Below are positions 55,399 to 64,000 of a DNA stretch of 64,000 nt, piece by piece. How positions within the stretch are numbered: the stretch's first letter is position 1; the number at the start of each line of letters is the position of its first letter. Position numbers and translations under genes: made by a program. The notes below the pieces were generated by a model. It was not told where the DNA came from, made no database searches, and saw only the letters and a list, made by a program, of their open reading frames with translations. The DNA is taken from assembly GCA_001931905.2 (NCBI GenBank), contig MSJI02000750.1, positions 62,001 to 126,000 on the forward strand. Direction: 5' to 3'. The stretch is from Cladosporium sp. IMV 00045 (lineage: Eukaryota; Ascomycota; Dothideomycetes; Cladosporiales; Cladosporiaceae).

Positions 55399-55828
55399 AG
55401 GATGAGGCTTCATCTTTTCTTCTTTCTTTTCTCTTATTCTTTCTAATTAATCTTTCGTAGAATTCTTCTTTTCTTTAGGTAATACAGAACATAGTCATTT
55501 ACACTCATGAGACCCTTGAATTTTTGACCTGTCATTTGAATTGCAAGTACCGATACTGATTTTACTGTCCTTAATCTAAAGCCAACTCTGGGGCCAACTC
55601 CGTTCTCGGTTTGTACTCGACAGGCATGTAACCCTTTGCAATCGCGCTTTCATCGCTATGAGAGGAGCTTTCTCCATTCCGTTACAACACGTACAATCAT
55701 GATGCTTCCAATCGTGACAAAATTCCAGAACACTGTGTTCCCTTCCCACGTGCTTTGAAAAAGAGCCTGAGGTCCACCAAAGTTATGCGCCCATGCAACA
55801 GCCACTGTATGCTCACGTTAACGCCATA
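55399..55828. other. intergenic, convergent 3' ends
   Basis: T-rich 3' flank of the hydrolase gene (about 55411-55480), then the 3' flank of the zinc-finger gene. No gene was recognised. Confidence 0.5.
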
Positions 55829-57502
55829 TCAGCCCTTGAGCAACTTGACGCTAGCACCAAGCTTAGCCTGGATCTGCTTCTCGAAAACCCCAATGATGAA
55901 CTGCAAAGCCTCATTACCTCCCTTGCACGACCCAGCCTCGACGTGCTGGGCCAGACCGCTCAGAGTCTTGAAACAAAGAGTCGGCTTGCGAGAACCAGAA
56001 AGACCCGGCAAGTCGGTTGGGCAGCGGAAGATCTTGGGCGAGTGAACGATCGAATTGATGTGCTGGACGAGGTCGTGTTTCTTGCGGAAGGTCTCCGAGC
56101 AGGTGGGGCAGGGCCAGCTCTGAGAGTCTTCGTCGTAGCAGATGGTGTCGGTGGAGGAACCGTCGAGGGATGACGGGGCGGGCGTGAGCTTGCGAGAGGA
56201 GTTGAGGAATGACCAGCCGCTTAGAGCTGAACTGTCCTCGGAGGCAGACGGGCTGAGGATGATGCCGCCGTCGCTTATGGTGGTAGAAGTCGGGATCAGG
56301 AGGCTTTCGGTGGTGGAAGAATCGTCTGAGTCAAGGGACAGACCGCCAATGTCAAGAGCGCTGGAGACGTCGTCATCTGCGGAGGTGATGATGACAGTGC
56401 TGGTCGAGGACTCGGTATCCGAGTCGTGCATGGTGGACGTATTACTGTCTTCGGGAGTCAGGATGACCCCAGACTCGACACCGAGGGTGCTCGTTGCATC
56501 CGTAGCTTTGGCGGCGGAAGCTGACGGGGTGCCTCCAGTGTGGCTGGTGGTGCCGAAGTCCACTGGCATGGAGGGATCATAGTTCGAAGCCGAGTCATTC
56601 GGAACGATAGATGGACAAGACTTGTCAGGCATGGCGGCATCTAGAACACGCTGCGAGTGCTCAGACATGGTGATGTGGCGGGCAGTGTCGTGCTGATAGA
56701 CAACGGCATTCAAATTGTTGCGCGTCATTCCGCCTTTGCATTTACCACTCTCGAGGTGGAAGAGAAGGGCAGAGGGAGAAGAGAAGGTGCCATTGCACTC
56801 CTTGGACAGAGGACACTTCAACTCGCTCAAGGGGTTGTGCTTGGGAGAGCTCTTGTGTTGACTGAACGCTTTCAGAGTATTGAACTTCTGGTTGCAGGCA
56901 TTGCAGTAGAGATTGGTCTCTTCAAGCTCTTCAAGCTTCTTAGCTGCCATATCGCCGAAGAATTTCTTGTCCGCTGCTGCAGCGGCTACGTGGCCGTGGC
57001 CTCTGCTGTTCAAGTGGTCTTTGAGGGCTTGATCGGTACGGAAGCTTCGCTGACAATCTGTGCATTCAAATGTGCCGATGTGGGCGATCGTGCGTCTGTG
57101 GACTCTGACATCGTCCTTAGACACGAAAAACTCGTCGTGCTGGGCACAGTAGTAGTGTTCGGTGGACTTCCGATGAGCAACGCAGTGCTCTTTAACGTTG
57201 AAAACTTGGTTGCAAGCTGGACAGGAATAATGCTTCTTAGAGACGTGCTGCTGAAGCGAGCGAAGATCATCGAACTCCCTGTCGCAGAAGACGCACTCGA
57301 CTGGTCCATCTTCATGGACCAAGTCCTGCTCCTCATGCTCGAGCTTGACGTGATCTGAGTCACGCCAATGGTTGTAGAGGTCCTGGGGGTGACCGAATAG
57401 CGAGCCACAAGAACACTGGATCGAGTGACCTTGCGAGAGGACGTGCTTGTCGAAGGCATACGGCGTGCCAAAGACCACACCGCAGAAACAACGTGAAGAC
57501 AT
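55829..57502 (-). CDS. multi-C2H2 zinc-finger protein
   Basis: A 557-residue single-exon protein. At least seven C2H2-type fingers run through the first ~260 residues, such as CVFCDREFDDLRSLQQHVSK, CPACNQVFNVKEHCVAHRKS and CTDCQRSFRTDQALKDHLNS. A Ser/Thr/Asp-rich spacer follows, then two fingers near the C-terminus (CPTCSETFRKKHDLVQHINS and a variant ending LSGLAQHVEAGSC). The multi-finger array recalls unnamed fungal C2H2 proteins with C-x2-C fingers and long His spacing that may bind RNA or DNA. I chose the ATG at 57502 (MSSRCFCG); the open frame upstream of it starts only with TTG. Confidence 0.85.
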   Translation of the reverse strand: MSSRCFCGVVFGTPYAFDKHVLSQGHSIQCSCGSLFGHPQDLYNHWRDSDHVKLEHEEQDLVHEDGPVECVFCDREFDDLRSLQQHVSKKHYSCPACNQVFNVKEHCVAHRKSTEHYYCAQHDEFFVSKDDVRVHRRTIAHIGTFECTDCQRSFRTDQALKDHLNSRGHGHVAAAAADKKFFGDMAAKKLEELEETNLYCNACNQKFNTLKAFSQHKSSPKHNPLSELKCPLSKECNGTFSSPSALLFHLESGKCKGGMTRNNLNAVVYQHDTARHITMSEHSQRVLDAAMPDKSCPSIVPNDSASNYDPSMPVDFGTTSHTGGTPSASAAKATDATSTLGVESGVILTPEDSNTSTMHDSDTESSTSTVIITSADDDVSSALDIGGLSLDSDDSSTTESLLIPTSTTISDGGIILSPSASEDSSALSGWSFLNSSRKLTPAPSSLDGSSTDTICYDEDSQSWPCPTCSETFRKKHDLVQHINSIVHSPKIFRCPTDLPGLSGSRKPTLCFKTLSGLAQHVEAGSCKGGNEALQFIIGVFEKQIQAKLGASVKLLKG

Positions 57503-57973
57503 GGTGGACACGCTGCGCTGAAGAGGATCAAGTGTGAGCGAATGTGGAGATGGCGGTTTGTAAGGGTGGAGGTGTCGAAGAAGATCTTGTGTTGTTGCTA
57601 GATCTCGTAGAAGAAAAGGCAAGCCGTGGAAGGCAGCTTTGCAAATAAGCTAGTGGGTTGCTTAGCCGACCGTGCGCTGGAAGTGAAGTGAATGCGAGTG
57701 CCAGCTGCGAGCTACTCTGCGATGCGTCAATCAACGAGCGGACATCTTCGATTTCCATTGGCTGGTACCGACATTCTCTGACCGCATCGTCTACAACTCA
57801 GTCACTGCATCCTCATAGTTGTAGAATGTAAAAAGTCGTCTTGCCCCGCCTGACGCAATTGTTCCTGAGAAGACTCGAGAAGTGAACATGAGGGTAATGG
57901 CCCTTCAATTCCGTCCCATCGTCCAACAGTCATCCTGAAATTCAATGATCCACGCCATCGAACTTGACATCCC
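57503..57973. other. intergenic
   Basis: This holds the promoter of the zinc-finger gene (right-hand neighbour on the minus strand ends at 57974). Nothing else was recognised. Confidence 0.5.
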
Positions 57974-59821
57974 TCAATCACTAAGCAGATTCGCCTTCAC
58001 AGCCACAATGACCTCCTCGCTCAGCTCCAAGTGATCCCTCAAGTACGCAAATACGCCTCCAAACTCCCTCTCCACCATCTCCAAAGTGGCAAGCATATAC
58101 TCGCCTCGAGCGCGCACGACATTCGTAACCGATTGCACGTTTCCATTCAGACCAGGTTGGGCCAGCAGACGCTGGACGGCACCAGCACGCCAGTCGGCGT
58201 CAAGATCGTTGAGCGCGTATTCGTAGGCGATTGTGGCTGCGTTGCAGCCGGCGAGCGCGAGGAGAAGCATGCTGATGACGCCGGTTCGATCTTTACCCGC
58301 GGAACAGTGGACGAGTATGGGTCCTGGTTTGGGTTGAGCGAGGTGTTGGAAGATCAACCGGTATGCGCACGCTCCTTGGATGAGGGTCTTTTTGTATGCT
58401 TCAGCGTAGCCCTGTATAGAATGTTAGATATCTTGATCAACATGAACAGAGCATGGTAACCTTACCTCAGCGGCGCTTGCATATTTTTTCAACCGATCGT
58501 CTCGCTGTTGAGGCAGCCACTCGCTCTCCTCGAAGACAGGACACAGGATCTTCTCGATTCCCGAGGTCTTGAACATACCGTCGACCTCATCGAGTCGCTT
58601 TGGTGTCGCCACGCCACTGTCAACATCCTTGCCGTGAAAGCCTCCATTGATCTCAATGTGGCTGCGCAAGTCGAAAACCTTCTTCACACCAAGGTGCAGG
58701 AACTTTTGCTGTCCAGCGCCCGTCATCTGGGAAGGCTCTCCGCTGCGGAAAACAAGGCCGCAGCGCACCGAACGGCCATCCTCGGCCTGGTAGCCACCAA
58801 TGTCGCGGAACATGCGTACACCTTCGATGTTGACAAATGGCGCGCCGGGATTGGGTCCGATCTCGGGGCTCTTGGTGTTGGCGATTCGTCCGTTCTTCCA
58901 CTCGCGGACTGGAGGTCTCTCAGTGCACGCAATGTCATGGTAGCCCTCGGTCCAGGGCAAGAATATGCGCATCATGCTCAGCGTAGCTTTCCCTGAACGG
59001 CGCATCGCCGTACACATGATCTCTTGCGCCATGACTGTCAGCTTCCTCAGCTCCTGGTGATTATTTTGTCGTGAGCCCACATCAACTTGGGCGATGCCGC
59101 CGAGTCCGATCAGGTTGTATGTATCGACAAGAGTGCCAATATCAATACCGTAGCTCACCGGAAAGGAAAGCTGCTCGAGAAGTCCGCGGCGAGCAGCGAA
59201 CTCGCCTGCAAGAGGCTGACTGAAGCCAGCAAGGTCAGGCCAGAAACTGTTGAGGAGTGGCCGTGCCAGGATTTCGGTGACTCGGCCTCCATTGTGGCAA
59301 ATCATCTCTCCGTTGGCAGTTTTGAAAGGACGATCGAAGCACGCGCGAACCATTTGGATCTCTTCGTTGAGAAGTAGCGGTCCAAGGATGCCGATGAGAT
59401 GTGCCGGGGATGGATCCTCCGTATCGCCGTCCAAGAAAGCGACGATATCGCCGTCAGTGACAAGGAGAGCACGCCACAAGGCATCTCCTTTACCGCAACT
59501 CGGACCCAATTCTGCGGCTATGGTCTTGCGTTGGATCACCTCTGCGCCATGTTCGGCGGCAATCCTGCCTGTGCCATCTTCTGATGCTGCATCGATGACG
59601 ATCAGTCGAGAAACAATTCCAGCGTCGATGAGCGGTTGGACGGTATTGGCAATTACGCCAGCGATCGAAGATGCGACCTCTCTGCCTGGGATGATGACTG
59701 TGACTTTTGTTCCACTGCGATCGACGGCATCGCGAAGGTGCTGAATGGGGAACTGGTGATGTGAGAAGCGACGGTGTTCGAGCCAAGTAGGTAATGCATA
59801 AGGCGCCTTGGACGAGGCCAT
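57974..59821 (-). CDS. glucosyl-3-phosphoglycerate synthase-like glycosyltransferase fused to a tyrosine-phosphatase-like domain
   Basis: A 597-residue protein in two exons (58466-59821 and 57974-58411; intron 58412-58465). Residues ~35-300 match GpgS (GT81): TKVTVIIPGRE, LIVIDAASEDGT, GKGDALWRALLVTDGDIVAF, the metal-binding D-x-D (DGD, 131-133), NGGRVTEILARPLL (178 on) and SYGIDIGTLVDTY. In bacteria GpgS joins UDP- or NDP-glucose to 3-phosphoglycerate. Residues ~328-590 are a Y_phosphatase3-type fold. They open with VNIEGVRMFRDIGGY and carry the full P-loop HCSAGKDRTG (nucleophile Cys488, Arg494). No stop or frame break separates the two domains, and the splice falls inside the phosphatase part. 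Inference: one protein makes glucosyl-3-phosphoglycerate and removes its phosphate, giving glucosylglycerate. Whether the phosphatase acts on that product is untested by sequence alone. Confidence 0.88.
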
Positions 59822-60387
59822 TTCGTATGTACCGGGCGAGAGGCTGTGTTCCCTCGATATCGTGGAAGCTTTTTTTTTTCTCGTTGAAATGTTTGATCTG
59901 TCAAAGGAGCAGCGATGTATAATGATGGGTGTTATTGATCACTAGGCCAAATGCAGTGAATCCACCTGTATGCGCTGTTCGACAAGTGCTTGCTGATCAA
60001 CGGTGAAACTCACACGTGAATGAACAGTCTCCTTGACTGAAGCTGTCAACACAACTTGAGTGTTGCACATGTTGCCTCGACATGGTCGATTTGGCATACC
60101 TGAGGAGCGCAGGCACAAGCCTGAGGGCCCAGGCTGCCGCCGATAAGACTTCACTTATCTCTCGCATTCCATACCTCACCTGAGTTGCTATACTGGCTCG
60201 AGCGGACCCCTTGCAGTATGCATATGCATGCTGTAACACGTGGCAACCTTGTCTTTCATCGTGCAGTCAGTAGCCCAATTGGGATGTCGCAAAATCAAGT
60301 ACATTCGCTGGGGTATCATAATACTGGTAAAAACCGAGAATCAACAGAATCTCAAACTTCCGGAGTTCGAGAGCCTCAACTCACGCA
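59822..60387. other. intergenic
   Basis: This holds the promoter of the fusion gene and the 3' flank of the AT-hook gene. No gene was recognised. A T10 run lies near 59870. Confidence 0.5.
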
Positions 60388-62904
60388 TCATACCTCGATA
60401 GCATCTTCCGCCGAATTAACCCTTCTTGGCCCTACCCACCGTGGGATCCTCTCGAGCCATAGCTCAATATCCTCATCTCTCTCTAGGCGCATGCTTATGA
60501 AATTATCCTTCATCTCGTTGGCAGTGATCACAATCTCCAGCACATTTCTGTCTGCCAGTGCCCCACCAGGCCGACATGCTTTGTCAATGATCGTTTCGAA
60601 GACCTTGCTTTGACATGGCGGCACGCTGTCACTGTCCGGGAAATTCTTCAGGCAGTTTTGAAGCGCCGCCAGTTCGGGCATAGTCCATTGAGCTTGTTGA
60701 ACATGCGCTTCGTCTCGCAGGTATGGCATGCCATCTTCCATAGTTTCGACAAGGCTCGCAGGGCAAGATCTCAGATGCAGCAACTTTTGTCGGTTGAAGG
60801 TATTCGCGACGCGGACGCGCATAAGGTTGAGATGGTTCCAGTGGCTGTGATTGGCATCGGAGAGCTTTCTGTGACGCGCACGACGTTCCATCTCCCGGGT
60901 TTGTGCTTCCATGTCACGAACAGCCTCCTCCCTGGCGGCTCGCGCTTGTCGTTCCGCGATTTCTGTCCTGTGAACTCTTCTAAGGGAGTCCAGAATTGCG
61001 CGTACTGGAATCGCGATTCCTTCATGGATTTTTCGTTTGTTGGCCCTCTCACTCAACTTCAGGAATCCGTCATGCGCAGATTTTTCGCTGTCTCCGATGG
61101 CAACCATGATGTCGAGGACCGTGCGAAGATGCTCCGGAGAAATTTGTTGGTTGTCTGTAGTTCCAACGTCCAAAACCTCAAAGCCTCTTACGATCGCATA
61201 CAGAAGCAATGCGAGCGCCGGGATCAAGTGTTTGAAGATATGAAAACCAAGCTTCTTGTCTGAGAAGTCAACTTGAGAGTCGCCGTGACCACAGATCTTT
61301 CGGGACCGCTTGAGAATTGATGTGCATCTGCTGACAAACTGGTTGAGTTCCTCTGCGCCGACGACCGAGGCAGTAGCGCGGATTGAGCTGGTCAACATCT
61401 CACAATCCTCCAACAGCTTCTTGAATCCTGGGTTCTTGGTGCGCACCTTTGCACCGTTATATTTTTTGGCGACAGTAAAAATTTTGCGGAATCTGGCCCA
61501 GTGGCCGTATAACCGATGTTGATCAGTTTCGTCGGATAGTGCTTCGGCATCGTCTTCGTCGCTCTCGGGCATTTCTCCATGCACTGTGACTATCTCTTCC
61601 TCACCATCATCGCCATCCTCATCAGCCTCTTCCTCCTCCACATTTTCCTCATCCTCGTTGTGTTGCGACGAAATGTTCGCGGGTTGAGGATCATCATCCA
61701 TCAGTTCGGTGGCATGAATCTCCTGCTGAGAGCCAGCAACAGCCTGCCCCTCCGCGGTCCTATCAGGGGACTTCAGAGCTGCTTGTGAGCGCACAGAAGA
61801 TTGTTTTTGTCGCTTCGAGGGTGGTGGAGCTTCTTCACGATCGCCATTGCCACCTCTGGATTCCGCAGAAGATTTTGGCGCGTGTCGTGTACTCCTACGA
61901 CGAAGCTCACCTTCCTCATTTGCATTGAGAGCAGTAGAACCACTCTCCGTCGCTCGAGCATTTTCCGCTTGCTTGACGGCGTTCTTTGACGGACGTCCAC
62001 GCTTCCTCTTCTCACCTGTAGGTGGCCTCTTCTCATCTCCGGTAGCAGCTTTGGATGGTCTGCCTCGCTTCCTCTTGACCACAAGTTGGGGTTCGTCTTT
62101 GGACCGATCCTGATGTACATTTGCGTCCTGTCCCTCAGCATTGGCGGAATGATCCAGTGTGACATCGTTGTCGGTGATTTGGTCTGGTGGTTGGGCGCTG
62201 GATCCACGGACCTCAATTGTGTCGTCTTGATCAGCCTCGGCCTGGTCATCCTGTGCCGTTTCTATTCTTTCCGCACTCATACGCATTCTACGCGACTCCT
62301 TTCGCGCGCGAATCTTTGCTCCGGCAGAACAATTATCTTCGGCAATGTCCTCCACCTGCTGCATAAACTGTTGATACTGACCCAGCTGCGCATCCGCCAG
62401 CCGCTGATCTTCTCTGGCTGCTTCTTCAAGGGTTCGAGACGTCTGCCTGGCATGTCTCTTTAGCGGAGAGAATGGTCGGGCACTCGAAGTATGTCTCCTT
62501 CTCCGTGGTAGTTCGTCGTCAGAAGGAACATCGTAGACATTGGGCCTAGATAAGGGATTCGGTGCCAGTCTCCGCTGTCCAGAACTGGTCTGCGGTTTGC
62601 GGGCGGAATAGCTTGGAAGGGTGCCTCGCTTTTTGCTATTCGATTGCGTGGCCATTTGTGAGGCGGCGCGGATTGTGGCACTGCGCTCTTGACGTGATTC
62701 TATCGATTCGCCTTGGCCCATTGCGTTGTTGGGGTTGTCGCCCGTCGCGTCATTTGAGTGTTGTGTGGTCTGTCGGTGCTTGTCGGTGCTCTTGCGCCCA
62801 GAGTCGATAAACGAGCCTTCCTCGTTCGTGACTGCTTCGCTCTCAGCTCCCTCCGGCGTGCGCTCTGGAGTCACCGGCGCTCCCATGCCAGAGAGGCGCG
62901 CCAT
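60388..62904 (-). CDS. AT-hook nuclear protein of unknown function
   Basis: An 838-residue single-exon protein. Two AT-hook motifs (KRKRGRPSK, twice, about 20 residues apart, near residues 280-310) suggest binding to the minor groove of AT-rich DNA. Disordered, highly charged sequence surrounds them, with an acidic block (EENVEEEEADEDGDDGEEE). The C-terminal ~400 residues look helical and folded: HWARFRKIFTVAKKYNGAKV, GFHIFKHLIPALALLLYAIV, RAILDSLRRVHRTEIAERQA and QWTMPELAALQNCLKNFPDS. The last of these resembles a Myb/SANT-like helix start. I do not recognise the family. The ATG at 62904 (in the context GCCATGG) is preferred over 63075, because the extra N-terminus reads like leader sequence. 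Confidence 0.75.
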   Translation of the reverse strand: MARLSGMGAPVTPERTPEGAESEAVTNEEGSFIDSGRKSTDKHRQTTQHSNDATGDNPNNAMGQGESIESRQERSATIRAASQMATQSNSKKRGTLPSYSARKPQTSSGQRRLAPNPLSRPNVYDVPSDDELPRRRRHTSSARPFSPLKRHARQTSRTLEEAAREDQRLADAQLGQYQQFMQQVEDIAEDNCSAGAKIRARKESRRMRMSAERIETAQDDQAEADQDDTIEVRGSSAQPPDQITDNDVTLDHSANAEGQDANVHQDRSKDEPQLVVKRKRGRPSKAATGDEKRPPTGEKRKRGRPSKNAVKQAENARATESGSTALNANEEGELRRRSTRHAPKSSAESRGGNGDREEAPPPSKRQKQSSVRSQAALKSPDRTAEGQAVAGSQQEIHATELMDDDPQPANISSQHNEDEENVEEEEADEDGDDGEEEIVTVHGEMPESDEDDAEALSDETDQHRLYGHWARFRKIFTVAKKYNGAKVRTKNPGFKKLLEDCEMLTSSIRATASVVGAEELNQFVSRCTSILKRSRKICGHGDSQVDFSDKKLGFHIFKHLIPALALLLYAIVRGFEVLDVGTTDNQQISPEHLRTVLDIMVAIGDSEKSAHDGFLKLSERANKRKIHEGIAIPVRAILDSLRRVHRTEIAERQARAAREEAVRDMEAQTREMERRARHRKLSDANHSHWNHLNLMRVRVANTFNRQKLLHLRSCPASLVETMEDGMPYLRDEAHVQQAQWTMPELAALQNCLKNFPDSDSVPPCQSKVFETIIDKACRPGGALADRNVLEIVITANEMKDNFISMRLERDEDIELWLERIPRWVGPRRVNSAEDAIEV

Positions 62905-63241
62905 GGCCGCTGGGATCGCACAATCGTCGTGTATCAAACTGTATTGAGCAGTCGAGGCAGGCGCGTCATAACAAATCGCATCTCGTCGGCGCAGGGCGAA
63001 GTGTGGGGAAGTCAAACGGTGGAAGCCAAAATCTCTTGAACGTTGCACAACACGATACAATGCAGCGCGTGACATAGAAAATAGAGAAACAGCCACTTCT
63101 CAAAGAAAATCGAGAAAACAAGAGCGTCAACAATAAGGACGTTCGTGGAAAGCATATCGACATCAGACACCGCCGGCAGCTGACCTGATCGACCACCTCC
63201 CGAGGAGCACATCTCAACAAGATCAGTATAGCTCGTTTGCT
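62905..63241. other. divergent promoter region
   Basis: 337 bp between the AT-hook gene and the PTPA gene. Nothing was recognised apart from the frame extension discussed for the AT-hook gene. Confidence 0.5.
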
Positions 63242-64000
63242 ATGGCCAGCTACAATACTACCGACTCGGCGGAGCCTGTCAAACGCATCAACGATGGCGA
63301 CGATTTGAACTTCTTCCACTCTTCCACGGCCTACAGAGACATCAAAATCTGGATTCTGCGACTCAACAGAGCCGTATTTCCCACCAAATCATCCGACGGC
63401 CAAATATCACTATGCGCGCTCGACTCTCCACCGTCATACTCTCCTGTCATCATTAGCTTGCGATCGCTCATCCAAGATCTTGCAGATCTGATCTCACAAG
63501 CGCCTCCGGACACCGGACCCCGTCGATTCGGCAATGTGGCGTTCAGAGAATGGTATCGACTGGCCGAGGAAGCCACCGACACACTGCTCGATCGCCACCT
63601 TGGTTCAATACTTCATAAGAATGTAGAAGATCCAGCCGTGCGTGCAGATGTGAAGGCTTATCTGCTTGGGAGTTTCGGCAGTGCTCAGCGTCTCGACAAC
63701 GGCACCGGACATGAACTCAGCTTTTTGGCTTTCCTGTGCTGTTTGTCCAGGTTGGATGCGTTTGCTGGGGGTGAGGAGAGGGCTATTGTTGTTGGCGTCA
63801 TCCAACCGTAAGTTCACCGCCGAGACTTCTACTACCGATCAGAATCTAATGTGTCAACAGATACCTTGAGCTGGTCCGCAAACTTATCCTCACATACACT
63901 CTCGAACCAGCCGGATCCCACGGTGTCTGGGGCCTCGACGATCATTCCTTCATACCCTACATCTTCGGCTCCGCACAATTGGGCCCGCCGATCGAATCCC
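63242..64000 (+). CDS. PP2A activator PTPA (Rrd-type), 3' end beyond the window
   Basis: The 5' part of a peptidyl-prolyl isomerase-like phosphatase activator. Exon 1 is 63242-63807, the intron is 63808-63860, and exon 2 runs off the right edge. Visible residues (about 235) include [60 protein letters not shown] and, after the splice, [20 protein letters not shown] and [17 protein letters not shown]. These are signature blocks of PTPA, which binds PP2A catalytic subunits and helps load metal into the active site. Yeast has two paralogues, Rrd1 and Rrd2; the visible part does not tell which this is. Confidence 0.95.

Noticed and set aside
62905..63096. 64-residue N-terminal extension of the AT-hook protein
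   Set aside because: The first codon is GTG. The internal ATG at 63075 has a poor context, while 62904 has GCCATGG. An extension from 63075 remains possible.

Overview
This window is nuclear DNA of a filamentous ascomycete fungus. Genes are dense on both strands and split by short introns (mostly 50-65 nt, GT...AG, with CTAAC/CTGAC-like branch sites just before the acceptor). The proteins have fungal orthologues: Pan2, Rsc9, Hse1, Lsb5, Ysc84/Lsb3, Lcl2 and a 2EXR/F-box-like protein. TTAGGG telomere-type motifs also occur. The style suggests Pezizomycotina, perhaps Dothideomycetes, but the class is a guess. I see 28 protein genes, no rRNA, no convincing tRNA, no transposon and no CRISPR array. 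Exon limits were read by eye from frame continuity, splice motifs and family conservation.

Layout. 0-8 kb: ArfGAP, small SNARE (Sft1-like), Ysc84/SH3 actin protein, DEDD exonuclease-like Gfd2 relative, 2EXR/F-box-like protein. 8-15 kb: eight-exon MFS anion symporter (Dal5 type) and the ARID protein Rsc9, both on the minus strand. 15-23 kb: Rec114-like meiotic protein, KpsF/GutQ-like sugar-phosphate isomerase, mitochondrial branched-chain keto acid dehydrogenase E1 alpha, four-TM membrane protein. 23-32 kb: Hse1 (ESCRT-0), cytochrome b5, Pan2. 32-43 kb: giant coiled-coil protein, conserved unknown protein, Lsb5. 43-49 kb: a gene whose two coding halves lie in different frames, an acidic unknown protein, a 1.9-kb gene-free stretch with degenerate repeats and a telomere-like motif, then divergent NOP10 and LCL2. 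49-64 kb: coiled-coil (SnaD-like) protein, ceramide glucosyltransferase, secreted alpha/beta hydrolase, C2H2 zinc-finger protein, a glucosyltransferase-phosphatase fusion, AT-hook protein, and the 5' part of a PP2A activator (PTPA) that runs off the right edge.

How the genes relate. Most are unrelated housekeeping genes. A loose theme is membrane traffic and endocytosis (ArfGAP, Sft1, Ysc84/Lsb3, Hse1, Lsb5). Another is RNA handling (Pan2, Gfd2-like, Nop10). The most unusual gene is the fusion at 57974-59821. Its N-terminal domain looks like glucosyl-3-phosphoglycerate synthase and its C-terminal domain is a tyrosine-phosphatase-like fold with an intact active site. The inference is a single protein that makes and then dephosphorylates glucosyl-3-phosphoglycerate, giving glucosylglycerate.
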